Program-made: the position numbers and the translations under genes
Assembly (NCBI RefSeq): GCF_047425865.1
Contig: NZ_CP179735.1
Length of the DNA: 64,000 nt
Strand: one strand, 5' to 3'
Origin: Macrococcoides equi
Lineage (GTDB): Bacteria; Bacillota; Bacilli; Staphylococcales; Staphylococcaceae
The notes under the pieces: generated by a model
What the model saw: the letters and a program-made list of their open reading frames with translations, nothing else
Told to the model about the DNA's origin: nothing
Databases searched by the model: none
Shown here: one piece after another, positions 50,652-60,209 of the stretch
How the letters are laid out: each line of letters begins with the position of its first letter
How positions within the stretch are numbered: position 1 is the first letter of the stretch

Positions 50652-51623
50652 ATGAATTACAAGACCTATTTACAACCACATATCGCGCGTGTTGAACAAC
50701 AATTAAATGATGTTATTCAAAGTGATTCTTCAGTTATTCAACAGGCTAGTATGCACACATTGCAATCCGGCGGTAAACGCGTTCGACCTATGTTTGTACT
50801 CCTATCTGGATTAATGGGACAAAGCAAACATTATGAGCAACTCATTAAGACAGCCGTTAGTTTAGAATTGATTCATATGGCAAGTCTTGTCCATGACGAT
50901 TACATTGATAATAGTGATAAAAGACGTGGTGTTGAAAGTGTCCATATTGCGTTTGATAAAGATATTGCACTTAGAACGGGTCATTTTTTATTAGCGAAAG
51001 CACTGAATAATATTAGTGAAATAAGCCATACCACATTTCATCAGACATTTAGTCAAACGATTATGGATGTCTGCTTTGGTGAATTTGATCAAATGGCAGA
51101 CCGATTCTCGTATCCGATAAGCTTTTCACAATATTTAAGACGAATTAATCGCAAAACAGCTATATTAATAGAAGCAAGTTGTGTATTGGGGGCAATGAGT
51201 ACAAATGTTGAGCAGGATATGCTCTTTCATATTCGTAAGTTTGGTCATTATATTGGAATGAGTTATCAGATTATAGATGATATGCTTGATTATACGAGTG
51301 ATGCTGAAACGTTAGGTAAACCAGTCGCAAGTGACATACGTAATGGGCATATTACATATCCATTAATGGCAGCAATTCAAAATAAAAATAATCCCGAAAA
51401 GGAAAAATTGGAATATTATATAAAACATCTTGATGTAAAGCAAAGTGAAGAAATATTTGAGTTTATAATAGAGAATGTGCGTATGTATGGTGTTCCTCAA
51501 ACCAAGCTGCTAAGCAGACAATACGCTGATAAAGCAAAATATCATCTCAATCAATTAAAAGATGGTCAAGAAAAAATATATCTTTTAGAAATTCATGAAA
51601 AAATGTTATATCGTGTATATTGA
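50652..51623 (+). CDS. hepT: Heptaprenyl diphosphate synthase component II
   Basis: 323 residues. It is a trans-prenyl transferase with the two Asp-rich motifs: first LVHDDYIDNSD (about 82) and second IIDDMLDYTSDAETLGK (about 211). It lengthens farnesyl diphosphate to the menaquinone side chain together with component I. The ribosome binding site is weak (GATTGGATG); ATG 50652 is preferred to 50643 on spacing. Confidence 0.93.
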   Translation: MNYKTYLQPHIARVEQQLNDVIQSDSSVIQQASMHTLQSGGKRVRPMFVLLSGLMGQSKHYEQLIKTAVSLELIHMASLVHDDYIDNSDKRRGVESVHIAFDKDIALRTGHFLLAKALNNISEISHTTFHQTFSQTIMDVCFGEFDQMADRFSYPISFSQYLRRINRKTAILIEASCVLGAMSTNVEQDMLFHIRKFGHYIGMSYQIIDDMLDYTSDAETLGKPVASDIRNGHITYPLMAAIQNKNNPEKEKLEYYIKHLDVKQSEEIFEFIIENVRMYGVPQTKLLSRQYADKAKYHLNQLKDGQEKIYLLEIHEKMLYRVY

Positions 51624-51691
51624 TAATTGAAAGAAATCGCTTACAATGATAAAATATTCTAGGTTACAAAAAAATAAAGAGGTAGGGGAAA

Positions 51692-52141
51692 ATGATGGAA
51701 AAAACTTTTTTAATGATTAAACCTGATGGTGTAGGTCGTGGACTTATCGGAGAAATAGTAAAACGCATCGAAAATAAGGGGATTAAAATTGTAGGTGCTA
51801 AATTAATGACTGTTTCTGAAGATTTAGCGAAAACGCACTACGGTGAACATAGTGAGAAACCATTCTTTGGTGAATTAGTAGACTTCATTACATCTGGTCC
51901 AGTATTCGCTATGGTTCTAGAAGGTGAAAACGTAGTTGAGATTGGTAGAACTTTAGTAGGAAAAACGAATCCGGCTGAAAGTGCTCCAGGAACAATCCGT
52001 GGTGATTTTGGTATGACAGTTGGTAAAAATATCATTCACGGATCTGACTCAGTGGCATCTGCTGACAAAGAAATTGCTTTATGGTTCAAAGAAGAAGAAA
52101 TTATTGATTACAACTTAGTAACATCTACTTGGGTGTACTAA
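51692..52141 (+). CDS. ndk: Nucleoside-diphosphate kinase
   Basis: 149 residues. The active-site His lies in KNIIHGSDSVASADKEIALW (about 115) and the N-terminus is MMEKTFLMIKPDGVGRGLIG, both diagnostic. It balances NTP pools. GAGGTAGGGG precedes the start; M1 and M2 are equally possible initiators. A terminator follows. Confidence 0.97.
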   Translation: MMEKTFLMIKPDGVGRGLIGEIVKRIENKGIKIVGAKLMTVSEDLAKTHYGEHSEKPFFGELVDFITSGPVFAMVLEGENVVEIGRTLVGKTNPAESAPGTIRGDFGMTVGKNIIHGSDSVASADKEIALWFKEEEIIDYNLVTSTWVY

Positions 52142-52153
52142 TTAATATATTTT

Positions 52154-52182
52154 GGCAACTACTTACGGTAGTTGTCTTTTTT
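52154..52182 (+). terminator. ndk terminator
   Basis: GGCAACTAC (52154-52162) and GTAGTTGTC pair with one G-T closing step, then six T. Confidence 0.9.
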
Positions 52183-52268
52183 ATTTTGTGTTTATCAAAT
52201 ATTAAATTGGAGTCTCAGGCATTTATTTGATAAGATTTAATAATGATAAATGATAAGGAGCGATTAGT

Positions 52269-53426
52269 TTGAGATTTTTAACTGCTGGTGAATCACATGG
52301 CCCTAAATTAACCGTCATAATTGAAGGTATGCCTTCAAATATGAAACTGACAAGTGACATGATTAATGAAGAATTATTTAAACGTCAAGGTGGATACGGA
52401 AGAGGACGTCGTATGCAAATTGAAAAAGATACGGTTGAAATTACATCTGGTGTGCGTCATGGTGTCACTTTAGGTTCGCCAATTACATTAGTGATTACAA
52501 ATGATGACCATAAGCATTGGCTTAAAGTAATGGGAGTTGATCCAAAAGATGATACGGAACCTGTTAAACGTGTCATCACAAAGCCTCGTCCAGGTCATGC
52601 TGATTTAGTGGGCGGAATGAAGTATCGACATCGTGATCTACGTAATGTGCTGGAGCGCTCAAGCGCACGTGAGACAGCTGCGCGTGTGGCGGTGGGTGCA
52701 GTTTGTAAAGTATTATTAAAACAATTAGATATTAATATTTTTTCACGTGTAGTAGAAATTGGTGGCGCAAGAGATCAACATGATTATGATATAAATGAAA
52801 TTAAGCTAAACAATGATAAAAATGATGTCCGTTGTATCAATGATGATGTGGCTCAAAACATGAGAGATGTAATAGATCAGGCCAAATCTAACGGCGACTC
52901 TATTGGAGGAGAAGTCCAGGTCATCGTAGAAAATGTTCCTGCAGGATTAGGGAGTTATGTACATTATGATCGTAAGTTAGATGGCAAAATTGCACAATCT
53001 GTTATCAGTATCAATGCTTTTAAAGCCGTATCATTTGGTGCAGGATATGATATGAAACATTTACCAGGTAGTTGTGTGCAGGATCCTATTGGTTATGATA
53101 ATACTGGTTATTATCGTCTGTCTAACCAGCTGGGTGGTTTTGAAGGTGGTATGACGAATGGTATGCCTTTAGTGATTAATGCTGTCATGAAGCCTATCCC
53201 GACTTTATATCAACCGCTGGATTCAGTTGATATCAACACGAAAGAGTCATATAAAGCATCAATAGAACGTAGTGATAGTTGTGCTGTTCCTGCTGCTTCT
53301 ATTGTTTGTGAACATGCTGTCGCATTTGAGGTAACTCAAGAGATTCTTGAAGAATTTCAGTCCAACGATTTAGCACAGCTTCAGGATAACTTGGCACGTC
53401 ATAAAGAATATATTAAGGGGTTCTAA
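52269..53426 (+). CDS. aroC: Chorismate synthase
   Basis: 385 residues. It converts EPSP to chorismate with reduced FMN. Motifs: GESHGPKLTVIIEGMP (about 7), FGSP-type SPIT, RPGHADLVGGMKYRHRDLRN (about 110), RSSARETAARVA and GGFEGGMTNGMP (about 300). The start is TTG 52269 after AAGGAGCG. It begins the aroC-aroB-aroA run, with aroB starting at the next base after its stop. Confidence 0.97.
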   Translation: MRFLTAGESHGPKLTVIIEGMPSNMKLTSDMINEELFKRQGGYGRGRRMQIEKDTVEITSGVRHGVTLGSPITLVITNDDHKHWLKVMGVDPKDDTEPVKRVITKPRPGHADLVGGMKYRHRDLRNVLERSSARETAARVAVGAVCKVLLKQLDINIFSRVVEIGGARDQHDYDINEIKLNNDKNDVRCINDDVAQNMRDVIDQAKSNGDSIGGEVQVIVENVPAGLGSYVHYDRKLDGKIAQSVISINAFKAVSFGAGYDMKHLPGSCVQDPIGYDNTGYYRLSNQLGGFEGGMTNGMPLVINAVMKPIPTLYQPLDSVDINTKESYKASIERSDSCAVPAASIVCEHAVAFEVTQEILEEFQSNDLAQLQDNLARHKEYIKGF

Positions 53427-54551
53427 ATGAAACTCACGACGAACTATCTAACTAATCAGCAGGTTAAAAATTACAATATCATTGTAGAGGCAAGTGCATT
53501 ATCGCTAAATTATGATTTTAGTCATTATCATCAATGCTATGCTTTGATTGATCAGTTTGTTTATTCATTACATCAATCAAAGATTGATACATTTTTAAAA
53601 AAATATCAAATTGAAAAGATATTGATACCTTCTGGAGAAGCAGTAAAAACATTTGATAACTACAAGTTAATTGTAGAGCAGTTACTTGAAAAAAATATAA
53701 ACCGTAATGATTGTTTAATTGCAATCGGCGGGGGAGCAACAGGCGATTTTACAGGGTTTGTAGCATCGAGTATTTTACGCGGCATCTCATTTATTCAAGT
53801 ACCTACAACTATACTGGCGCATGATGCAGCAATTGGTGGTAAGACAGGTATCAATTCGAAACACGGAAAAAATTTAATCGGTGCATTTATTCGTCCGGAT
53901 CAAGTTATCTATGATATTGATTTTCTTGATACATTAAATGAAACAGAGCGATTAAGTGGTTTTGCAGAAATCGTAAAACATGCATTCCTGAATGGTAATT
54001 ATGTAATCAATCAACAAAATCAATTAATCAATGAGGATCTTAACCTTTTAATGAAAGATTTTACATCGGTACAGGATATATCTGATAAAAATACAATTCA
54101 ATCATGGATAACTTATGGTATTCAAACAAAATTAAATGTTGTAGAGCAAGATGAGCTTGAAAGTGGTGTGCGCAAGTTTTTAAACTTTGGACACACTTTA
54201 GGACACGCTTTGGAGTTTACACATCGATTGCCCCATGGTATTGCTGTAATGCACGGCATGATGTTTGCGCTTGTTTTGAGTAACTATGAAGATGATGTTA
54301 TCAAGGCATTGTATCAATGGATAAGAGGGATGGGATATCCTTATATTGATGTGAATGACTTTGATTATTATTATGATTTACTTCGTAAGGATAAGAAAAA
54401 TGATAATAAATTTATTAGCTTTGTTGTTATGCAGCATAAAACAGGTCATTTAGAAGAAGTATTTCAAATACAATCTTTTAATCACGATACATTAAATAAA
54501 TCATTTGAACGATGGTTAAAGTTGTTAAGGAGTTGTTACAATGAAAATTGA
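53427..54551 (+). CDS. aroB: 3-dehydroquinate synthase
   Basis: 374 residues. It cyclises DAHP to dehydroquinate using NAD+ and zinc. GGGATGDFTGFVASSILRGI (about 99), the DAAIGGKTGIN segment, FAEIVKHAFL and the zinc His-rich FGHTLGHALE (about 255) are visible. The initiation signal is the AAGGGG at the end of aroC. It overlaps aroA by 11 nt. Confidence 0.95.
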   Translation: MKLTTNYLTNQQVKNYNIIVEASALSLNYDFSHYHQCYALIDQFVYSLHQSKIDTFLKKYQIEKILIPSGEAVKTFDNYKLIVEQLLEKNINRNDCLIAIGGGATGDFTGFVASSILRGISFIQVPTTILAHDAAIGGKTGINSKHGKNLIGAFIRPDQVIYDIDFLDTLNETERLSGFAEIVKHAFLNGNYVINQQNQLINEDLNLLMKDFTSVQDISDKNTIQSWITYGIQTKLNVVEQDELESGVRKFLNFGHTLGHALEFTHRLPHGIAVMHGMMFALVLSNYEDDVIKALYQWIRGMGYPYIDVNDFDYYYDLLRKDKKNDNKFISFVVMQHKTGHLEEVFQIQSFNHDTLNKSFERWLKLLRSCYNEN

Positions 54552-55845
54552 TGGTTTGAAAGGAGAAATTGTCGTACCTGGGGATAAATCAATAACGCAT
54601 CGGGCAATCATTTTAGGAAGTCTGTCGACTGGAAAGATGAAAATCATTGATCCTTTGCTAGGTGATGATTGTATCAGTACAATGAATATCTTTCGTCAGT
54701 TTGGTGTGAAAATTGATATCGATAAAGCGACAAAAAGCATCACTATTGATTCACAAGGCTATCGCAATTTTGAAGAACCTACTCAAGTGTTATATACAGG
54801 TAATTCAGGAACGACAACACGATTATTATCGGGAGTCCTTGCGGGCTTACCATTTATGACAGTATTGAGTGGTGATCATTCAATTGCACAACGTCCAATG
54901 GATCGTGTCATCGATCCTTTAAGTTTAATGGGTGTAGATATTATCGGTAGCAAAAATAATCATCGCACACCACTCGTTATCAATAGTAAGGGAGAGCAAG
55001 TTGATATTCAAGGTATTACATATGATATGCAGGTAAAAAGTGCACAAGTGAAATCTGCTTTATTGTTTGCTGGTCTTTATGCAGATAGTGATGTATACAT
55101 TAAAGAGCAGGTGACATCACGTAGTCATACAGAGTTAATGTTTAAGCAGTTTGGAGTAGATATTAGTTACAAAAATGACTATATTCACTTACCAAAAAAT
55201 GCAATAGAGCATTTATCACCTGTAGATGTATTTGTGCCAGGCGATATTTCTTCTGCAGCATTCTTTATTGTAGCAGGTTTGATTATTCCGAAAAGTCATA
55301 TTGTTATTCGTAATGTAGGAACAAATGTTACACGCGCAGGAATTATAGAAGTTGTACGAGCGATGGGTGGCGATATCACTTTAACAAAAGTATCAGATGG
55401 TATGGAACCTATCTGTGATATTGAAGTAAAGTATACTAAGCAATTAATTGCTACAAACGTATATGGTGATATGATTCCTACTTTAATCGATGAAATTCCG
55501 ATCATTGCTTTATTAATGACGCAAGCTAATGGTAAAAGTGTGATACAAGATGCTGAGGAGCTAAAGGTAAAAGAAACAAACCGAATAGAAAGAGTCGTTG
55601 AATGTTTGACCCAGCTTGGCTACCATCTGGAAGCAACAGCAGATGGTATGATCGTGTATGGTCAGAAAAAAAATGAAGTTACAGATTTAGAATTTACTTC
55701 GTATCATGATCATCGCATCGGCATGCTGCTTGCAGTAGCTAACTTATTAGAAGAAAATGAAATTATCATCAAAGATTTTGATGCGGTAAATGTATCGTAT
55801 CCATCATTTATGGATGATTTAAAGATTTTACAGGGAGGCAACTAA
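54541..55845 (+). CDS. aroA: EPSP synthase (3-phosphoshikimate 1-carboxyvinyltransferase)
   Basis: 434 residues, class II type as in staphylococci. GDKSITHRAIILGSL (about 14), GNSGTTTRLLSGVL (about 90) with the PEP-binding residues, and KVKETNRIERVVECLTQLG and DHRIGMLLAVA near the end identify it. The position 95-type segment is GNSGTTTR. AAGGAG lies before ATG 54541, inside aroB. It overlaps the TPR gene by 1 nt. Confidence 0.96.
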   Translation: MKIDGLKGEIVVPGDKSITHRAIILGSLSTGKMKIIDPLLGDDCISTMNIFRQFGVKIDIDKATKSITIDSQGYRNFEEPTQVLYTGNSGTTTRLLSGVLAGLPFMTVLSGDHSIAQRPMDRVIDPLSLMGVDIIGSKNNHRTPLVINSKGEQVDIQGITYDMQVKSAQVKSALLFAGLYADSDVYIKEQVTSRSHTELMFKQFGVDISYKNDYIHLPKNAIEHLSPVDVFVPGDISSAAFFIVAGLIIPKSHIVIRNVGTNVTRAGIIEVVRAMGGDITLTKVSDGMEPICDIEVKYTKQLIATNVYGDMIPTLIDEIPIIALLMTQANGKSVIQDAEELKVKETNRIERVVECLTQLGYHLEATADGMIVYGQKKNEVTDLEFTSYHDHRIGMLLAVANLLEENEIIIKDFDAVNVSYPSFMDDLKILQGGN

Positions 55846-57053
55846 TGGATATATATCAAATTATTGATCAGATTCACCTTCAAAAAATTGAAAATATTGA
55901 TTCATCGGTTGATGAAGCATTATTTACAGAAGACCATGACGCATTGTTTCAGTTAGGAGATACTTTATTACAATATGGATTAAATCCACAAGGTTTAAAA
56001 GTCTTTACACGTCTATTTGAATTGTATCCTAATGAACCTGATGTATTAGCATATTACATTGAATGTTTGATTGATGATAACCAACATGACCGTGCCATTG
56101 AAGTATTGCATACTACTCCTCTGACAGTTGAAAGATTAATGCTTGAAGCAGATATTTATCAGCAACAGGATATGCTGGAAGTAGCAATTGAAAAGTTAAA
56201 ACAAGCCTATGCGATGTCTAGTGAGGATCCAATAATAAGTTTTGCACTTGCAGAAATTTATTACTTTGACGGTCAATACTTACCTGCAGCACGTAGTTAT
56301 GAGTATTTGCTCAATAATGGCCTTGATTATATAAATAACGTGAACATACAATCAAGACTTGCTGATTGTGTTCTTCAATCAGGTGACTATGAGGAAGCGG
56401 TAATTCATTATGAGAAAATCGATAGCAAAGATTTGCTTAGTGATGATTATTTCAAAATGGCGATTAGTTATCAGAAAGCAGACCGTGTTGAACGAAGTAT
56501 ACAGACACTACAGTCGCTTATTGAAAAAGACCCTGATTATATGCAGGCGTACCTGTTACTTGTAAATCTGTTAGAAAGTGAACGAAAATATCATGATGCT
56601 ATTCTTGTTGGACAAAAAGGATTAAGCTTAAATGAATTCTATAAAGAGTTACTAGTGGATACTGGCCGTATTATGATTAAGATGCATAATGAAAAAGGTG
56701 TTGAATATTTAATTCAGGCATTAACTATTGATCCATCATATGTGGAAGCAGGTTTATTACTGGCAGATTATTACCGAGAAGAAGAAGAGTATGAGGAATT
56801 AATCAAATTATTTACTTATATTGATGAAGATGATTTGGATCCAACGATTATGTGGCATCTAGCTTATAGTTATCAGCAACTTGAAAAAGATAAAGAAGCG
56901 AAACACTTTTATGCAGAAAGTTATAATGTATTAAAAGATAATGTAGCTTTTCTGACTGACTATTATCATTATGCTCGAGAAATCGCTGACAGTAAGCTTA
57001 GCGAACAACTATTTACTTTGATTCATCAAATTGATCCTGAGGTTGATCTATAG
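55845..57053 (+). CDS. TPR-repeat protein (YpiA-like)
   Basis: 402 residues built almost wholly of tetratricopeptide-type helix pairs (for example LKVFTRLFELYPNEPDVLAY and KQAYAMSSEDPIISFALAEI). No membrane segment. It lies between aroA and ypiB/ypiF as in Bacillus. The partner is unknown. GGGAGG precedes the ATG, which overlaps the aroA stop (TAATG). Confidence 0.88.
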   Translation: MDIYQIIDQIHLQKIENIDSSVDEALFTEDHDALFQLGDTLLQYGLNPQGLKVFTRLFELYPNEPDVLAYYIECLIDDNQHDRAIEVLHTTPLTVERLMLEADIYQQQDMLEVAIEKLKQAYAMSSEDPIISFALAEIYYFDGQYLPAARSYEYLLNNGLDYINNVNIQSRLADCVLQSGDYEEAVIHYEKIDSKDLLSDDYFKMAISYQKADRVERSIQTLQSLIEKDPDYMQAYLLLVNLLESERKYHDAILVGQKGLSLNEFYKELLVDTGRIMIKMHNEKGVEYLIQALTIDPSYVEAGLLLADYYREEEEYEELIKLFTYIDEDDLDPTIMWHLAYSYQQLEKDKEAKHFYAESYNVLKDNVAFLTDYYHYAREIADSKLSEQLFTLIHQIDPEVDL

Positions 57054-57056
57054 ATA

Positions 57057-57614
57057 ATGGTGGCATCAATAATTGAAGCACGTAGTAATTTTGTTAAATC
57101 ATTATTGTATCGTTATGATATTCAGGATAAAAATACAGTATGGCTATTAAATCTTATTAAAGATAAAGAAGAAATATTAAAAAGATTACAATTTAGAAAA
57201 ACTACAAACTTGTCTGATCAGCTAATTATTTTTAAAAATTTTAAAGTACATCTCATCCTTAAGCATGGAATATATACAGATAGTGATGTAATATTTCATT
57301 ATCTTTTAAATAATGGAACAAACTTATTTGTTAATATTATGTTTGATGATTTTAAGTACGAAGAATTATGTCAGCAAGAAATAATGCATCTGCTTGAATT
57401 TATATTTATTGAAGATGAAAAGTTAAATTTTCAATATATTGCATCTCAAATTGATATTTACTTTATAAAGTCACAACCAAAACTTTTTAATCATCTATTA
57501 CAAAATATTGATAATGCGATTGAGATAGCATTAATCACAAAGAATGAACTTAGATTTTTACTACTTGTTAAGTTAAAAAATGATTTAATAGAGGAGAAGA
57601 ACGATGTTATTTAA
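57057..57614 (+). CDS. UPF0302 family protein (YpiB-like)
   Basis: 185 residues, helical. The N-terminal pattern FVKSLLYRYDIQDKNTVWLL followed by NLIKDKEEILKRLQF matches the UPF0302 family. ATG 57057 is just 3 nt after the TPR gene with no clear SD; a GTG at 57060 is an alternative. It overlaps the next gene by 11 nt. Function unknown, though ypiB lies with qcrABC in many Bacillales. Confidence 0.8.
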   Translation: MVASIIEARSNFVKSLLYRYDIQDKNTVWLLNLIKDKEEILKRLQFRKTTNLSDQLIIFKNFKVHLILKHGIYTDSDVIFHYLLNNGTNLFVNIMFDDFKYEELCQQEIMHLLEFIFIEDEKLNFQYIASQIDIYFIKSQPKLFNHLLQNIDNAIEIALITKNELRFLLLVKLKNDLIEEKNDVI

Positions 57615-58029
57615 TCATCAGGATTTAAAATTACTTCAGGAACAACTTGAATATATTGATACAGTCATTGTGCCGATAGTACCCGTAGATTATTCAAAAC
57701 ATCTGCTGGATATTGCTGACCATTATGAAATGATTCAATATGTTGTTATGAATGTTGAACAACAGTTTAAAGGACGTTTATTAGTGATACCACCGGTGCA
57801 AATTTTAGAACAGCAAGATGGTATTGATTTACTTGAGCAGCAATTATTAAATTACGGTTTTAAAAACATACTTTTTGTAACCCCTCAAAAGTTTATTTTA
57901 GAAAAAGAAAATGTGCATAAAATAAATATTTTACCTTTAGAAACTTTAGATGATCAGATGAAACAAGAGTTCGTACAGGATAACACGAAAGCGCTCATGA
58001 GAGCGATTATTCATTTGTGGAATAATTAA
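57604..58029 (+). CDS. DUF2487 family protein (YpiF-like)
   Basis: 141 residues, soluble. QLEYIDTVIVPIVPVDY and KGRLLVIPPVQIL are the family-like strands. GAGGAGAA precedes ATG 57604, inside ypiB. The order ypiA-ypiB-ypiF-qcrA is that of B. subtilis. Function unknown. Confidence 0.8.
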   Translation: MLFNHQDLKLLQEQLEYIDTVIVPIVPVDYSKHLLDIADHYEMIQYVVMNVEQQFKGRLLVIPPVQILEQQDGIDLLEQQLLNYGFKNILFVTPQKFILEKENVHKINILPLETLDDQMKQEFVQDNTKALMRAIIHLWNN

Positions 58030-58062
58030 TGACAATTTTAGCACATAAATTGTGACATCTTA

Positions 58063-58091
58063 TTGACCAAGTACAATTATTAAGCTAAAAT
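58063..58091 (+). promoter_or_regulatory. Predicted qcrABC promoter
   Basis: TTGACC (58063-58068) and TAAAAT (58086-58091) are separated by exactly 17 nt, near the sigma-A consensus. A TTGTGA half site (58050-58055) lies upstream and could belong to a redox regulator such as Rex, but no matching second half is present. Confidence 0.55.
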
Positions 58092-58147
58092 TGATATGTC
58101 CTAGTATATTTTATATTAAAGAATCGCGTTAGAGGGGGGAAAATTAA

Positions 58148-58651
58148 ATGAGCCAACGTGTCACAAGACGCCAATTTTTAAACTATTCCTTAATGGGAGT
58201 TGGATCATTTATGGCTGCTGGTATGGTTATGCCTTTAGGGCGCTTTGCGTTAGATCCTGTGTTTAAAGCTGGAGCAGCAGGAGATATGATCGCTACAAGC
58301 GTTAAAGTTTCGGAGATTACTGAAGAACCAACGAAAGTTGACTTCAAATTCGAACAAAAAGATGCATGGTATACGAGCGAAGTAACAGAATTTGCGTGGG
58401 TTTATAAAGATGGTGAGAACATTATTGCATTATCACCAACTTGTAAGCATTTAGGTTGTACAGTTTCATGGAATGGAGATAAATCTAATCCAAATCAATT
58501 TTTCTGTCCATGTCATAATGGTCGCTATGAGAAAAATGGTAAAAACATCCCGGGCACACCACCACTTGGACCTTTAGATCAGTATAAAACTGGTGATAAA
58601 GGCGGAGTACTTACGCTTGGTAAAAAACATCCAAATGAATTAGTGAAATAG
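58148..58651 (+). CDS. qcrA: Menaquinol-cytochrome c reductase Rieske subunit
   Basis: 167 residues. A twin-arginine-like start (RVTRRQFLNYS) and hydrophobic helix anchor it. The Rieske [2Fe-2S] ligands are in CKHLGCTVSW (about 98) and FFCPCHNGRYE (about 119), each with Cys and His. It takes electrons from menaquinol and hands them to QcrC. GAGGGGGGAAAA precedes the ATG. Confidence 0.95.
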   Translation: MSQRVTRRQFLNYSLMGVGSFMAAGMVMPLGRFALDPVFKAGAAGDMIATSVKVSEITEEPTKVDFKFEQKDAWYTSEVTEFAWVYKDGENIIALSPTCKHLGCTVSWNGDKSNPNQFFCPCHNGRYEKNGKNIPGTPPLGPLDQYKTGDKGGVLTLGKKHPNELVK

Positions 58652-58662
58652 GAGGGTAAAAA

Positions 58663-59337
58663 ATGATCGATAAAATCTATGATTGGGTCGACGATAGACT
58701 TGATATTACACCAATCTGGCGCGATATCGCAGATCATGAAGTGCCTGAGCATGTTAACCCTGCTTATCACTTTTCTGCATTCGTTTATTGTTTTGGTGGT
58801 TTAACATTTTTCATTACAGTTATTCAGGTGTTATCAGGTATGTTCTTAACAATGTATTATGTGCCGGATATCGTAAATGCCTGGAAATCAGTTTATTATT
58901 TACAACATGATGTTGCAGCGGGTGTTATTGTTCGTGGTATGCATCACTGGGGTGCAAGTTTAGTCGTAGTTATGATGTTCTTACATACACTTCGAGTATT
59001 CTTTACAGGTAGTTATAAACAGCCTCGTGAGTTAAACTGGTTAGTCGGCGTATTAATTTTCTTCGTAATGTTAGGATTATCTTTTACAGGTTACTTATTA
59101 CCTTGGGATATGAAAGCATTATTCGCAACTAAAGTAGGTTTACAAATTGCAGAATCAGTACCATTCATCGGTCCATGGGTTAAGACATTATTAGCCGGAG
59201 ACCCACAAATTGTTGGTGCACAAACATTAACGCGATTCTTCGCTATTCATGTATTCTTCTTACCTGCATGTTTATTCGCGTTGTTAGCAGCTCACTTTAT
59301 CATGATCAGAAAACAAGGTATTTCGGGGCCACTATAA
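58663..59337 (+). CDS. qcrB: Menaquinol-cytochrome c reductase cytochrome b subunit
   Basis: 224 residues, the cytochrome b6-type short subunit with four helices. Haem ligands come from VRGMHHWGASLVVVMMFLHT (about 89-107) and RFFAIHVFFLPACL (about 201). An extra conserved Cys near the N-terminal helix (VYCFGG) fits haem c(i)-like attachment known in b6-type subunits. A GGAGGG ribosome binding site precedes the ATG. Confidence 0.95.
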   Translation: MIDKIYDWVDDRLDITPIWRDIADHEVPEHVNPAYHFSAFVYCFGGLTFFITVIQVLSGMFLTMYYVPDIVNAWKSVYYLQHDVAAGVIVRGMHHWGASLVVVMMFLHTLRVFFTGSYKQPRELNWLVGVLIFFVMLGLSFTGYLLPWDMKALFATKVGLQIAESVPFIGPWVKTLLAGDPQIVGAQTLTRFFAIHVFFLPACLFALLAAHFIMIRKQGISGPL

Positions 59338-59369
59338 ACACGAATATACTATAAAAGGAGGTAATATAG

Positions 59370-60158
59370 ATGCATCGCGGTAAAGGTATGAAATTTGTTG
59401 GTGATTCTCGTATCAAATCATACGAGAAACCAAAGTTAAATCGAGATTATTCTGAATTTCCAGGTAAAACGGAAAGTTTCTGGCCTGATTTCTTATTAAA
59501 AGAATGGATGACTGGAGCGGTTTTCTTAGTTGCATATTTATGTTTAACAGTAGCGCATCCTTCTCCATTAGAGCGTATTGCTGATCCGTCAGATACTGGT
59601 TATACGCCACTACCAGACTGGTATTTCTTATTCTTGTATCAAATCTTAAAGTACACATATGCATCAGGTCCATTCAACACATTCGGTGCAATTGTAATGC
59701 CTGGTATCGCTTTTGGTGCTTTAATGCTTGCACCATGGTTAGATAGAGGTCCTGAGAGAAAATGGACAAAACGTCCTTTAGCATCAGGGTTTATGTTACT
59801 TGCTGTAGCAATTATCTTCTATACTACTTGGGAATCTTCTCATTATCATGATTGGAAGAAGCAAGAGGCACAAGGTAAGATTGTATTTACTAACTTAGAT
59901 AAGAAAGATCCAACATATGAAAAAATCATCAAGTCTAACTGTACAAGTTGTCATGGTGGTGAATTAACAGGTGGAGCTGGTCCTAACTTAGTGAAGTCTG
60001 AGTTACCTGCAGCAGCAGTTGAAGGTTTTGTTGAAAAGGGTAGTGGTGCAATGCCATCATTTAAAGACACATTAACAAAAGATCAAATTAAAGAAGTTGC
60101 TAAATTTATCGAAGGTCTTGAAGAAACAGACCAAGATGGAAAGCCACTTAAGAAATAA
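59370..60158 (+). CDS. qcrC: Menaquinol-cytochrome c reductase cytochrome b/c subunit
   Basis: 262 residues. The N-terminal part with three helices (about 52-69, 104-122 and 137-153) corresponds to subunit IV (LPDWYFLFLYQILKY signature). The C-terminal part is a fused cytochrome c: haem-binding NCTSCHGGELTGGAGPNL (about 191) and Met ligand in GSGAMPSF. This fusion is the Bacillus/Macrococcus arrangement. It needs ResABC for haem attachment. Confidence 0.95.
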   Translation: MHRGKGMKFVGDSRIKSYEKPKLNRDYSEFPGKTESFWPDFLLKEWMTGAVFLVAYLCLTVAHPSPLERIADPSDTGYTPLPDWYFLFLYQILKYTYASGPFNTFGAIVMPGIAFGALMLAPWLDRGPERKWTKRPLASGFMLLAVAIIFYTTWESSHYHDWKKQEAQGKIVFTNLDKKDPTYEKIIKSNCTSCHGGELTGGAGPNLVKSELPAAAVEGFVEKGSGAMPSFKDTLTKDQIKEVAKFIEGLEETDQDGKPLKK

Positions 60159-60163
60159 TAACT

Positions 60164-60194
60164 AAAGAATCATCCATGTGATGATTCTTTTTTT
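60164..60194 (+). terminator. qcrABC terminator
   Basis: AAAGAATCAT (60164-60173) and ATGATTCTTT pair around CCATGTG, followed by T. Confidence 0.88.
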
Positions 60195-60209
60195 ATGAGG
60201 TGACAAACA

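Noticed and set aside
58040..58075. Possible Rex operator upstream of qcrA (TTGTGA)
   Set aside because: Only one half of the palindrome is present; the expected TCACAA is missing, so it is not listed as a site.
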